Source: Flavobacteriales bacterium
GTDB lineage: Bacteria > Bacteroidota > Bacteroidia > JACJYZ01
Assembly (NCBI GenBank): GCA_020635855.1
Contig: JACJYZ010000002.1
Location: 248,001 to 312,000, forward strand
Direction of reading: 5' to 3'
Length of the DNA stretch: 64,000 nucleotides
The notes under the pieces were generated by a model. The model was not told the origin of the DNA. It did not search any database and saw only the letters and a list, made by a program, of their open reading frames with translations. The position numbers were made by a program, and so were the translations under genes. Positions 35,082-43,119 of the stretch are shown here, piece after piece; the first letter of the stretch is position 1, and the number at the start of each line of letters is the position of its first letter.

Positions 35082-35149
35082 CAACAAGCACAACAACACA
35101 TGTTGGTTGCTGAGGCAGGTTGAACGATATACGCGGGTTGAAAGTTCAT
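35039..35149 (-). CDS. Cysteine-rich leader peptide of the sulfur operon
   Basis: A 36-codon open frame starts with ATG at 35149 and ends with TAA at 35039-35041. Residues 17-24 read MCCCACCC, that is six Cys codons (TGT TGT TGT GCT TGT TGC TGC) in seven. It begins 18 bases after a strong promoter element and ends 20 bases before a perfect terminator hairpin, with the sulfite reductase gene beyond. A tract of the regulated amino acid in this position is the hallmark of ribosome-mediated attenuation. The peptide itself probably has no other role. An in-frame ATG directly before the Cys tract (Met17) could also initiate. Confidence 0.88.
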   Translation of the reverse strand: MNFQPAYIVQPASATNMCCCACCCLEKQSGNGIPRA

Positions 35150-35167
35150 TTCAGACAATTTTCGTTG

Positions 35168-35197
35168 CAAATATACGCAATTGATAATTCGAAACAA
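35168..35197 (-). promoter_or_regulatory. Bacteroidota promoter of the sulfur/cysteine operon
   Basis: On the minus strand TTG (35195-35197), a 19-base spacer and TATATTTG (35168-35175) match the Bacteroidota -33/-7 consensus exactly. Transcription would begin near 35160, about ten bases before the leader peptide ATG. Confidence 0.8.
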
Positions 35198-35212
35198 TAG
35201 TCCATTCCCACA

Positions 35213-35917
35213 TTATTTTCCCGTGAATTTGTACCCCACGCCTCTTACCGAATGGAAATACCTTGGTTCACGCGGGTCGTCGCCGAAATACTTCCTGAAG
35301 TTCACAATGTAGTTGTCGATTGTTCGGGTAGATGGGAATACATCATAACCCCAAACCTTTTCCAGGATTTGTTCCCGCGATACCACTTCGTTTTCTTGTT
35401 CGGTAAGGAGTTTCAGCAGCAGTACTTCCTTCTGGGTGATCTTGCGGGTTTGCTCATCGGGGCCTATGATTTCAAAGGTTTTGAAGTTAACCCGGAACGG
35501 ACCGATGTTACATGCATCTCCAATGCTTCGCTCATAAACATCCGATGGGTAGCGGTTTCTTCGGCGGGTGAGGATCCGGACCCTCAGCAATAACTCTTCC
35601 AGGTTGAAGGGTTTGGCCAGATAATCGTCACCTCCAAGTTTCAGTCCCTGCACCCTGTCTGTTCCCGCATTCCTGGCGGTGAGAAAAAGGATGGGCGTGT
35701 CACGGTCTCGCAAACGGATGGCCTGGCATACGGCAAAGCCATCCAGTTCCGGCATCATCACATCCAGGATCACCAGGTCGAAACGGGCTGTAGGAAAGAT
35801 CTGCAAAGCCTCGTGCCCGTTGCCGGCTGTCAGCACTTCATTGCCTTCCAGCTCCAGGTTGAGTTTCAGGGTTTTCCTCAGGTTTTCCTCGTCTTCTGCC
35901 AATAATATCCGGGCCAT
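35213..35917 (-). CDS. OmpR/PhoB-family response regulator
   Basis: This 234-residue transcription regulator has a receiver domain (LAEDEENLRK, phospho-acceptor Asp in LVILDVMMPELDG near residue 53, Lys in DDYLAKPFN) and a winged-helix DNA-binding domain (about 135-234: KITQKEVLLLKLLTEQENE, STRTIDNYIVNFRKYFGDD, RGVGYKF). No histidine kinase lies beside it. Its stop lies 16 bases from the promoter of the sulfur operon, which is transcribed the same way, but the operon promoter is separate. Confidence 0.93.
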   Translation of the reverse strand: MARILLAEDEENLRKTLKLNLELEGNEVLTAGNGHEALQIFPTARFDLVILDVMMPELDGFAVCQAIRLRDRDTPILFLTARNAGTDRVQGLKLGGDDYLAKPFNLEELLLRVRILTRRRNRYPSDVYERSIGDACNIGPFRVNFKTFEIIGPDEQTRKITQKEVLLLKLLTEQENEVVSREQILEKVWGYDVFPSTRTIDNYIVNFRKYFGDDPREPRYFHSVRGVGYKFTGK

Positions 35918-35949
35918 TTTACCAGCGGTTTTGCGATGTAAAAATACGT

Positions 35950-35957
35950 TACTTTTG
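35950..35957 (+). promoter_or_regulatory. Candidate Bacteroidota -7 element for the 531-residue membrane protein
   Basis: TACTTTTG matches TAnnTTTG, 10 bases before the ATG at 35968. A TTG occurs at 35931 but with a short 16-base spacer. Confidence 0.35.
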
Positions 35958-35967
35958 TTTGGGAGGT

Positions 35968-37563
35968 ATGCAAGTCAAAAACCCATACATTCAGAGCTTT
36001 CTTACTTACGGACTGTATTCCGTGTTCATCGCGTGTCTTTTCCTGCTTGTGAAAGGGTATGCGTTCAACTCCGGGGATCAGGCCGAACATCTGCCGCTGG
36101 TGTATAAGGCATTGGATCCTTCTCTTTACCATGGGGATTATTTTGTGGAGATGGCCACCCGGCAGTTCACCATCCGCGACATATATGTATATCTGCTCGT
36201 GTATGGGACAGCGGTGATGCCGTTGGATGCATGGTGTTTCGTACTGACCTTGTTATGTATCAGCGCCGCATCCTACTCCATCATGCGTATCACGGCTTAT
36301 TTCAGCCTGGACCGGCTGGCCCCATACCTGAGCCCCGTCTTTGTGCTGTTCATCTTCTTCAATTTTACGGTGGGAGGGAACCACATTGAAGATCCCACGC
36401 TGATCTGTACCACCCTGGCGAAGGCATTTGCACTTGGTGGCCTGGCAGCATTCTTCGAGAAAAAGTGGGTATGGATGTCGTTGTTGTTGGGTTTCGCATC
36501 TGTGTTTCAGGTATTGGTGGGGTTGCAACTCTTCCTGGTGCTGATGTGCGTAAACCTGATCTTTGAAAAACATGAACGATGGAAGCTTGCCGGGAAAACA
36601 GCCTTGTACTTTATCCTGAGTGCCGCCCCCATGCTGGTGCCCATTCTGTACCGACAGTTCTGGATGCATGTGTCCTATGATCACGATCTGTATTATGAGT
36701 TGCTGTACCGCTTTCGCAATTATCTCCACTATTTGCCGTCGCTCTTTCCCACCCGTGAATATGTCAAGCTCGGAATACTGCTGCTGGCGGCGCTGGTATG
36801 TATGTACCTGTTCCGCCTGAAGGTGGAAAAACCCCGTGTGTCCCTGATGATCGGTATCATCTTGCTGGGATTGGTACTGTATTCATTGGCCATAGCCGTA
36901 CCCGGGTTCCGGTTCATCGGCAAGCTGCAGTGGTTCAAAACCACCATTTGGCTGGCAGCCATATCGGCCATCCTGTTGTCCATCGTAATCAGTAAAACAA
37001 TCCAGCTTTGGATATCCATGTACACGGTGCTGGCTTACCTGAGGAATGTGGTGGTGGTGGGTGCGCTGCTGGCCCTCCTGGTGCTTACCAATTCCGGTGA
37101 CATACCCGTAAGCGGAAAGGTGTTGGAAGATCGTTACCAGATAGGTAACTACCCCCATGGCGACCTGGCTAAGATGCATGAATGGATCCGGGAACATACG
37201 CCCAAGGATGCCCTGTTCCTGTACAGCCCGGATAACACATCCTTTGCTTGTGAAGCGCAACGGCCTTCAGTGATCGGGTTCAAGGCCATTATCCATGAAC
37301 CGTCATTCCTTTTGCCATGGTATGAAAAGTTCAAGCTGATCTATGGGGTGGATACGGAGCAAGCCCTTAGATCAAATGCCCTGGAAGAAGCCGTGATATC
37401 ATACCGTGCCCTGTATTACCCACCCGATCCCATTTCCTATGATTACCGCATCGACAGGGTGGACCAATGCCAATACCTCGACAGCCTGGGAGAACGCATC
37501 GTTCTGGTGGGCCCCTACCTACTTACCAAAGCCCGGCATCCGGATCCATCACTTCACCTGTAA
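35968..37563 (+). CDS. Polytopic membrane protein of unknown function
   Basis: The 531 residues form about ten predicted membrane segments with a periplasmic loop after the first (GDQAEHLPLVYKALDPSLYHGDYF) and a soluble C-terminal region (HEWIREHTPKDALFLYSPDN). The overall plan, with an acidic first loop and a C-terminal soluble domain, resembles GT-C-like glycosyltransferases or DUF6798-type proteins, but no motif decides this. I prefer the ATG at 35968 over an in-frame TTG at 35959; GGGAGG directly precedes the ATG. It is divergent from the OmpR-type regulator and is followed 49 bases later by a small T9SS protein. Confidence 0.7.
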   Translation: MQVKNPYIQSFLTYGLYSVFIACLFLLVKGYAFNSGDQAEHLPLVYKALDPSLYHGDYFVEMATRQFTIRDIYVYLLVYGTAVMPLDAWCFVLTLLCISAASYSIMRITAYFSLDRLAPYLSPVFVLFIFFNFTVGGNHIEDPTLICTTLAKAFALGGLAAFFEKKWVWMSLLLGFASVFQVLVGLQLFLVLMCVNLIFEKHERWKLAGKTALYFILSAAPMLVPILYRQFWMHVSYDHDLYYELLYRFRNYLHYLPSLFPTREYVKLGILLLAALVCMYLFRLKVEKPRVSLMIGIILLGLVLYSLAIAVPGFRFIGKLQWFKTTIWLAAISAILLSIVISKTIQLWISMYTVLAYLRNVVVVGALLALLVLTNSGDIPVSGKVLEDRYQIGNYPHGDLAKMHEWIREHTPKDALFLYSPDNTSFACEAQRPSVIGFKAIIHEPSFLLPWYEKFKLIYGVDTEQALRSNALEEAVISYRALYYPPDPISYDYRIDRVDQCQYLDSLGERIVLVGPYLLTKARHPDPSLHL

Positions 37564-37612
37564 CCATTTCGGGGTTGGAGCGTTTTAATAGAAAGCGTAA
37601 AAAGGATCGGTT

Positions 37613-38005
37613 ATGAGATGGATGGTACAAAACATAAGGCTACGGTGGATCGTGCCGTGCTGCATGTGGGTGTTGCTAAGCATGCCCGTGTTGCAGGTCA
37701 TGGGTGCGGAAAAGACGCTTGCGGGGGTATCGGTATCTTCTTCCCCGGACAATGAAGTGTCGGTTAAGACGTATCCCAACCCAACCACCGACGTGATTTT
37801 CCTTGAAGTTACCTTTCCGCAACAGGTGAACATGGAAGTGAGGGTATACAACCTACTGGGTACTGTGGTGGCCCGTTTTGAAGAATATAACAGCACGGGT
37901 GGAAAATACAGGATCGACCTGTCTGAACAGCCCAACGGGATCTACTTTGCGGAGATCCGCACAGCCACGGAAAGAAAATTGGAACGCATACGCCTGGCAC
38001 GCTAA
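37613..38005 (+). CDS. Minimal T9SS protein: signal peptide plus C-terminal sorting domain
   Basis: The 130 residues comprise a signal peptide (IVPCCMWVLLSMPVLQVMGA), a linker of roughly 20 residues and a complete type A T9SS sorting domain (VKTYPNPTTDVIFLEVTF, VEVRVYNLLG-like segment MEVRVYNLLGTVV, DLSEQPNGIYFAEIRT, LERIRLAR). There is no separate effector domain. It could be a surface-exported decoy, a small structural protein or a truncated cargo gene. The strong terminator right after it, and an intact frame, argue that it is a real gene. Confidence 0.85.
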   Translation: MRWMVQNIRLRWIVPCCMWVLLSMPVLQVMGAEKTLAGVSVSSSPDNEVSVKTYPNPTTDVIFLEVTFPQQVNMEVRVYNLLGTVVARFEEYNSTGGKYRIDLSEQPNGIYFAEIRTATERKLERIRLAR

Positions 38006-38022
38006 GGTCATGGAATAGCTAT

Positions 38023-38058
38023 TCCGCATCATCCTCAAGGGTGGTGCGGATTTTTTTT
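38023..38058 (+). terminator. Intrinsic terminator after the minimal T9SS gene
   Basis: TCCGCATCATCC (38023-38034) pairs with GGGTGGTGCGGA (38039-38050), with two G-U pairs, around a 4-base loop and is followed by eight Ts. It ends the transcript 18 bases after the stop. Confidence 0.85.
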
Positions 38059-38092
38059 GCGCTTTCGGACCGGGTAATTTTCGTGAAGCGTG

Positions 38093-38100
38093 TACCTTTG
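38093..38100 (+). promoter_or_regulatory. Candidate Bacteroidota -7 element for mqnE
   Basis: TACCTTTG matches TAnnTTTG and lies 17 bases upstream of the mqnE ATG, just after the terminator of the preceding gene. No clear TTG at -33. Confidence 0.4.
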
Positions 38101-38117
38101 TTTCAAACAAAATCCAC

Positions 38118-39263
38118 ATGACGGCAGATATTGTATGGCTTGCGACTTCCGGTGAACTTCCGGAAGATCTGAGGAAAATTGCTGCAAAGGTGCAGGCTGA
38201 AGAACGGATCACACCTGAAGAAGGCCTGCTGCTGTATGAGCAGGCGGAGGTGGGATACCTGGGCGTACTCGCAGATCACGTGCGTCATCGTTTGCATGGC
38301 GACCGCACATTCTTCAACCGCAATTTCCACATCGAACCCACCAACTTGTGCGTGTTCACCTGCAAATTCTGTTCGTATTCACGCCTGCTCAAGCAGGAAG
38401 AAGACGGATGGGTGCTCACCAAACAGCAGATGATGGATATGGTGAAGGTCTACGACGGCAAGCCCATTACCGAAGTGCACATTGTGGGAGGTGTACATCC
38501 CAAGCTTAACCTGGATTTCTTTTGCGACCTTCTGCGTGAGATCCGCAGCTATCGACCTGACCTGCATATCAAGGCGTTTACTGCCGTGGAACTTGAATAC
38601 ATGATTCGTAAGGCCAAACTCACCCTGGAGGAAGGTTTGCTGAAACTCAAAGAAGCCGGGCTTGATTCCTTGCCGGGTGGGGGCGCCGAGATTTTTCACT
38701 CCGACGTGAGGAAGGAGATCTGTGATGACAAAGCCAGCGCTGAGAACTGGTTGCTGATCCACCGCACCGCGCACCAGCTGGGTATCCCCTCGAATGCCAC
38801 CATGCTTTACGGGCATCTGGAAAAATTCGAACACCGCATCCACCACATGGATGAATTGCGCAGGATGCAGGATGAAACCAGGGGCTTCAATACCTTCATT
38901 CCACTCAAGTACCGCAGTCAGGGCAACGCCATGTCAGACCTTGGTGAAGTGTCGGTTGTGGAAGATCTGCGGAATTATGCGATCGCCCGTATTTATATGG
39001 ACAATTTCTCCCACATCAAGGCCTACTGGCCCATGATCGGCCGCAATACGGCACAGATTTCCTTGTCATTCGGTGTGGATGATATCGACGGTACAATTGA
39101 CGATTCGACAAAGATCTACACCATGGCAGGTGCTGAGGAACAATCTCCCACGCTGACCACCGAAGAACTGGTGACCCTGATCCGCCAGGCGGGCAAACAC
39201 CCCATTGAGCGGGATACGCTGTATGGGGTGGTGAAGGACTACGGCGCTGCAATTGCGGTGTAA
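38118..39263 (+). CDS. mqnE: Aminofutalosine synthase (radical SAM)
   Basis: MqnE joins the enolpyruvyl group of its chorismate-derived substrate to adenosine by radical SAM chemistry, in the futalosine route to menaquinone. The 381 residues hold the cluster motif C78-x3-C82-x2-C85 (CVFTCKFC), HIVGGVHPKLNLDFF, LPGGGAEIFHSDVR and the C-terminal AGAEEQSPTLTTEELVTLI that separates MqnE from MqnC. The window thus implies futalosine-type menaquinone synthesis; other mqn genes are elsewhere. Its 3' end overlaps the convergent zinc-ribbon gene by 25 bases. Confidence 0.94.
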   Translation: MTADIVWLATSGELPEDLRKIAAKVQAEERITPEEGLLLYEQAEVGYLGVLADHVRHRLHGDRTFFNRNFHIEPTNLCVFTCKFCSYSRLLKQEEDGWVLTKQQMMDMVKVYDGKPITEVHIVGGVHPKLNLDFFCDLLREIRSYRPDLHIKAFTAVELEYMIRKAKLTLEEGLLKLKEAGLDSLPGGGAEIFHSDVRKEICDDKASAENWLLIHRTAHQLGIPSNATMLYGHLEKFEHRIHHMDELRRMQDETRGFNTFIPLKYRSQGNAMSDLGEVSVVEDLRNYAIARIYMDNFSHIKAYWPMIGRNTAQISLSFGVDDIDGTIDDSTKIYTMAGAEEQSPTLTTEELVTLIRQAGKHPIERDTLYGVVKDYGAAIAV

Positions 39264-39643
39264 AATCCGGCCACCTGTTGTAACCCGTTGGTGTGATCGG
39301 TTGATTTGCCGATATGCACTTCCCGGTCTTTATCGATCACATATGTATACTCATAACAGCGGTACAGAAATGTTCCGTCTTCATTCTGACTGTACCCGGT
39401 GAAGTAGGCGGGTTCTAGTCCGCATCGCAGCAGGTCCGATCGGTACAGGCGGGCATTTGGCAGGTCGTGGAGTGCGGCAAGTATTCTCCGGTTGCGGGCG
39501 AGAATGCCATTGATTTTCCTCACATAGCGATTTTCTTGCAGGTTCACTCGGTTGTTGTACAGGTTGCGGCAGGCATCGCAGCAATATTTTTTATCGCTCC
39601 TGCCGCTGAAAGGTTCGCCGCATTCAAGGCATTCATGTTCCAT
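39239..39643 (-). CDS. Zinc-ribbon protein of unknown function
   Basis: The 134 residues start with a probable zinc ribbon (C5-x2-C8 and C21/C22-x2-C25: CLECGEPFSGRSDKKYCCDAC), as in DUF2116-like proteins. A basic helical segment (NNRVNLQENRYVRKINGI) and a C-terminal region ending in YEYTYVIDKD follow. Similar small proteins occur widely in Bacteroidota. Nucleic acid binding is plausible but not shown. It is convergent with mqnE and shares 25 coding bases with it. Confidence 0.75.
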   Translation of the reverse strand: MEHECLECGEPFSGRSDKKYCCDACRNLYNNRVNLQENRYVRKINGILARNRRILAALHDLPNARLYRSDLLRCGLEPAYFTGYSQNEDGTFLYRCYEYTYVIDKDREVHIGKSTDHTNGLQQVAGFYTAIAAP

Positions 39644-39841
39644 GGATTTTCTTTTAATGTCGCAAAAACCTTTCGACTGGTTGGGCGAAAGTGTTGGATG
39701 TTGTTACATGCGTAAGTTCCGGTTTATCGGTGGTGTCGCTTATATCCGTTTATAATTGTTTCTCAACCGACTGGGCGGGTTGAGTCTGGTTTCTTTGTAC
39801 CCTGTGTCCGGAAGAGGCACAGCATTCTCAAACCAAAACTT

Positions 39842-40195
39842 ATGGATATGAATCATTTGAAAAACAGGGTGCAGCTGATCGGGAATCTCGGTCACGATCC
39901 TGAGATCAAGGTCCTGGACAAGGGACGGAAAATGGCGAAATTCTCCGTTGCCACATCAGAGGTTTTCAAAGACGAAAGCGGAAACAAGGTAACCGATACC
40001 CAATGGCACCATGTAGTGGCATTCGGGAAAACCGCAGAATTCGTTGAGAAGTACATGAAAAAGGGCAATGAAGTGGCCATTGAGGGGAAGCTCAAATACA
40101 GGACATATGAGGATAAAGAAGGACAAACCCGCTATTTCACGGAAGTACACGTGAATGAACTGATGGCGCTGAGAAGCAACACAAAGCAGGGGTAA
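39842..40195 (+). CDS. ssb: Single-stranded DNA-binding protein
   Basis: This 117-residue OB-fold protein binds ssDNA. It shows NRVQLIGNLGHDPEIK, FSVATSEVFKD, DTQWHHVVAFGKTAEFVEKYMKKG and KYRTYEDKEGQTRYFTEV. It ends at MALRSNTKQG and lacks the disordered linker and acidic Asp-Asp-x-Pro-Phe tip that recruits repair partners in E. coli-type SSB. A second, full-length SSB elsewhere is therefore likely. Met3 (MNHLKNRV) is an alternative start. Confidence 0.93.
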   Translation: MDMNHLKNRVQLIGNLGHDPEIKVLDKGRKMAKFSVATSEVFKDESGNKVTDTQWHHVVAFGKTAEFVEKYMKKGNEVAIEGKLKYRTYEDKEGQTRYFTEVHVNELMALRSNTKQG

Positions 40196-40203
40196 ATGGG
40201 TGT

Positions 40204-40235
40204 GGCCGGAGGATCGGTTCGCCGTGATTCCGGCC
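40204..40235. terminator. Weak hairpin between convergent ssb and pseudouridine synthase
   Basis: GGCCGGA (40204-40210) and TCCGGCC (40229-40235) form a GC-rich stem in the 45-base gap between two convergent genes. There is no T tract on either side, so a terminator function is uncertain. Confidence 0.3.
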
Positions 40236-40240
40236 GCTTC

Positions 40241-41299
40241 TTATCCGTCAACCTCGTCCTGGTCGCCCGTGGAGGCACCTGTGTAGCGTTGCCATTTTCC
40301 CAATACCTGTGTCATATCGTCCGGTAGTTCGCTGTCGAAAAAAAGTTTCTTGCCGGTGGTGGGATGTGTGAAGCCCAGTGAACGGGCATGGAGGGCGTGG
40401 CGTGGCAGCAGGGTGAAGCAGTTCTCAATGAATTGCCTGTATTTGTTGAAAGTGGTTCCCTTGAGGATGCGGTTTCCTCCGTATGTGTCGTCATTGAAAA
40501 GCGGATGCCCGGTGTATTGCATATGTACACGGATCTGGTGGGTTCGGCCGGTTTCGAGTTTGCATTCCACCAGGGTCACATAGCGAAAACGTTCCAGCAC
40601 CTTCCAGTGGGTGACGGCGTGTTTGCCCTGGTCGCCTTCGGGAAATACGGTTACGATCTTGCGGTCCTTCAGGCTTCTGCCCAGGTTACCGGTGATGGTA
40701 CCTGCATCTTCTTCAAAATCGCCCCATACCAGGGCGGTGTAGGTTCTATCGATTGTACGGTCAAAGAATTGCTTGGCCAGCTTGGTCATGGCCATTTCAT
40801 TCTTGGCGATCACCATCAGGCCGGTGGTATTCTTGTCAAGTCTGTGCACCAGGCCGGGCCTTGCTTCATCGGCATCCATGCTTGGCAGGTTTTGAAAGTG
40901 ATGGACCAATGCATTGACGAGGGTTCCGGTATAGTTGCCGTGTCCGGGGTGCACCACCATTCCGGCGGCTTTGTTGATCACTACCACATCCGCATCTTCA
41001 TACACAATGTTGAGGGGCAGGTTCTCGGGTTTCAGTTCCCGGTCACGCGGCGGGTGGGCCAGTACGATGGAGACCACATCCCCCGGTTTGACCTTATAGT
41101 TGGATTTGATGGATTGCTGATTAACCAGGATGTTGCCCGCTGAAGCTGCAGATTGGATCTTGCTTCGACTGGTGTTTTCCAGCCGGTTCATCAGGTACTT
41201 GTCAATCCGCAGCAGTTCCTGGCCCTTGTCCACCTCGAACCGGTGGTGTTCATAAAACTCCCGTTCTTCGGTGTCGTCTCCTGTCAGAAAATCTTCCAA
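40241..41299 (-). CDS. RluA-family pseudouridine synthase
   Basis: This enzyme converts specific uridines in rRNA or tRNA to pseudouridine. The 352 residues have an N-terminal S4 RNA-binding domain (IDKYLMNRLENTSRSKIQS, ILVNQQSIKSNYKVKPGD) and the catalytic domain with GLVHRLDKNTTGLMVIAKN (catalytic Asp), VINKAAGMVVHPGHGNYTG and LETGRTHQIRVHMQYTGHP. The two-domain form resembles RluD, which modifies the 23S helix 69, but the target is not certain. It is the last gene of a leftward cluster ddl-PASTA-T9SS-pseudouridine synthase. Confidence 0.93.
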   Translation of the reverse strand: MEDFLTGDDTEEREFYEHHRFEVDKGQELLRIDKYLMNRLENTSRSKIQSAASAGNILVNQQSIKSNYKVKPGDVVSIVLAHPPRDRELKPENLPLNIVYEDADVVVINKAAGMVVHPGHGNYTGTLVNALVHHFQNLPSMDADEARPGLVHRLDKNTTGLMVIAKNEMAMTKLAKQFFDRTIDRTYTALVWGDFEEDAGTITGNLGRSLKDRKIVTVFPEGDQGKHAVTHWKVLERFRYVTLVECKLETGRTHQIRVHMQYTGHPLFNDDTYGGNRILKGTTFNKYRQFIENCFTLLPRHALHARSLGFTHPTTGKKLFFDSELPDDMTQVLGKWQRYTGASTGDQDEVDG

Positions 41300-41304
41300 T
41301 CGCT

Positions 41305-43119
41305 TCAGTTTATTTTGATGAACCGGCTTTGTTTCACCTCACCGGTGTCATCACGCTTCAGGCGGATGAAGAAAATGCCATCCGGCAGTTCCGCAATGTC
41401 AATGGGTTGGTGGTTGTACGTGTTTGCCAGGATACTCCGGCCTGCCACATCCGTGATTTCATAGCTGGCATTTGTCTGGTTCGGCCAGTCGGAGGAGATA
41501 TTCAGTTGTGTACTAGCGGGATTGGGAAAAACCAGCAGTCCGTTCAGGGTTGTGGCTTCGTTGGGTTTGATACCCGTATGGGGCAGCGAATCTCCGAAGA
41601 CGGGCCGTATCATCCAGCTACCGGCAATCTGTGATTTGCTCCAGTTACCGGTTGTATTGAAGAACATGCGATCGTTCGACAGGTTATTGCGATCCAGGCC
41701 GAGGTTCAGGAGATCTGTTGTTACCTGCACCCATCCCACGAAGAAAGTGCCTGTTATCTGGATGGCTGAGTCGAGGACGTATGTATGGAATTTGTTCAGG
41801 CTGTCTGTATACGTTGGTCGGTTTCCTGTTTCCTGATAAATGATGTTACCAGGTTCGTTTTCGCCATCCCACACCGTAAGCTTGAATGAGATGCCGCTCA
41901 CGTTGTTGATCATCTGGTTCCAATACATCTGCACCCCGCGCAGGGTATCCGGGATCTGGGTGGTGAATTTATAGGCAATGCGACCTCCGACGGCATTCAG
42001 ACCGTACCCGTTTTCGGCGGTTCCGTCATCATAGGCATAATAGTTATAGAGGTGGATGTTTTCCCGTACGGTATCATTGTCAATGATGAGGTCATTGTAA
42101 TTCCCTTTGAAACAGGTGACGGTGAAATCGGCGCTGTCTTTGCCGTTATCGGGGAATGTGAAGTTGACCGGCATTTTGTAGGTCAGCATTCCTTTTGATG
42201 TGATGAGGTTACCACCTACCGGGTAGGTTTTGACGGCGTTTCCGCCTGCGTCACGAATATTGGCCCCGATGTCAATGAGGGCCAGCGTATCTTTCAGGTT
42301 GCGAACCGGTATATAAGCGGTATCGGCCATCATGGCAATCGGGTTGTCGCGGTAATGTTTCCACGGAACGGAGCTGTAATCTTTTAGAAAGGATGTGGGT
42401 CTGGCGGTCCACCCGATGTCGTTGGCCAGGGTATCACCCGGTCCTTGCGGGATGTACAGATATACATAATCAATGTGCCAATGGTCGATGTTGCCTGATA
42501 GCGTTGCATAGTTGCGGAACCGGAAGCGGAATCCCTTTTCAAAGTATTTGGCGTCTTTGATGGTGAGAATCACTTTATGGAAACTGTGGATGCTCGTATC
42601 ATTACCTGCTTTCATCCACACCGTGTGCCAGTCGACCCCGGGCGTGGAGAACTGCAGCAGCAGCGAATCATTGTTTTCCGGGGCATTGCCTCGCCCGGTA
42701 GGCTGGTAGTAGAAGCTGAAGAATGCAGAGTCGCCGGGCACCAGTGTATCCATGGCGATGGGCAGCGAGGTGAGTGTGTCGGCGGAGCCGTGTGAGGTGG
42801 GGTTTGTGAAGTCGTAAGGCTTCCCTTTGGCATCCAGTCCGTCGAAAGTGGCCATTCCGAATGTGATGGGATCGTAGCCATATTCGGGGTTGATGAACAC
42901 CGAGGCATCACTCCAACGAAGGGATGACGGGCGGGAACTTTGCTGAGAGAAATCATCAACAAAAGGCAGCGGCAATGTGTCGTTGACATGCAGCCGCATG
43001 GAATTCGCAGGCGGTTCCTGTTGCAAGGCGGGATTCACATCCAGATTCATCAGCACTTCCTGGCCGAATAGTTCCGCCGGTAACCACAATGCCAGGCATA
43101 TGAAAATCAGTTGTTTCAT
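41305..43119 (-). CDS. T9SS type A sorting-domain protein of unknown function
   Basis: The 604-residue secreted protein begins with a signal peptide (MKQLIFICLALWLPAELFGQ). A large beta-rich region of unknown function follows, with a jelly-roll-like part (FRFRNYATLSGNIDHWHIDYV). It ends in a type A sorting domain (GLLVFPNPASTQLNISSD, YEITDVAGRSIL, IDIAELPDGIFFIRLKRDD, SRFIKIN). I chose the start at 43119, whose ATG overlaps the PASTA gene stop (ATGA). It should be exported by the T9SS and attached at the surface. Confidence 0.88.
   Translation of the reverse strand: MKQLIFICLALWLPAELFGQEVLMNLDVNPALQQEPPANSMRLHVNDTLPLPFVDDFSQQSSRPSSLRWSDASVFINPEYGYDPITFGMATFDGLDAKGKPYDFTNPTSHGSADTLTSLPIAMDTLVPGDSAFFSFYYQPTGRGNAPENNDSLLLQFSTPGVDWHTVWMKAGNDTSIHSFHKVILTIKDAKYFEKGFRFRFRNYATLSGNIDHWHIDYVYLYIPQGPGDTLANDIGWTARPTSFLKDYSSVPWKHYRDNPIAMMADTAYIPVRNLKDTLALIDIGANIRDAGGNAVKTYPVGGNLITSKGMLTYKMPVNFTFPDNGKDSADFTVTCFKGNYNDLIIDNDTVRENIHLYNYYAYDDGTAENGYGLNAVGGRIAYKFTTQIPDTLRGVQMYWNQMINNVSGISFKLTVWDGENEPGNIIYQETGNRPTYTDSLNKFHTYVLDSAIQITGTFFVGWVQVTTDLLNLGLDRNNLSNDRMFFNTTGNWSKSQIAGSWMIRPVFGDSLPHTGIKPNEATTLNGLLVFPNPASTQLNISSDWPNQTNASYEITDVAGRSILANTYNHQPIDIAELPDGIFFIRLKRDDTGEVKQSRFIKIN

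Noticed and set aside
33891..35123. 410-residue plus-strand open frame
   Set aside because: It is the antisense of the sulfite reductase gene, with composition unlike a real protein; the minus-strand gene has clear siroheme motifs.
34960..35160. SAM or other sulfur riboswitch upstream of sulfite reductase
   Set aside because: The leader is short and mostly occupied by a Cys-rich open frame and a terminator; I see no conserved SAM riboswitch core.
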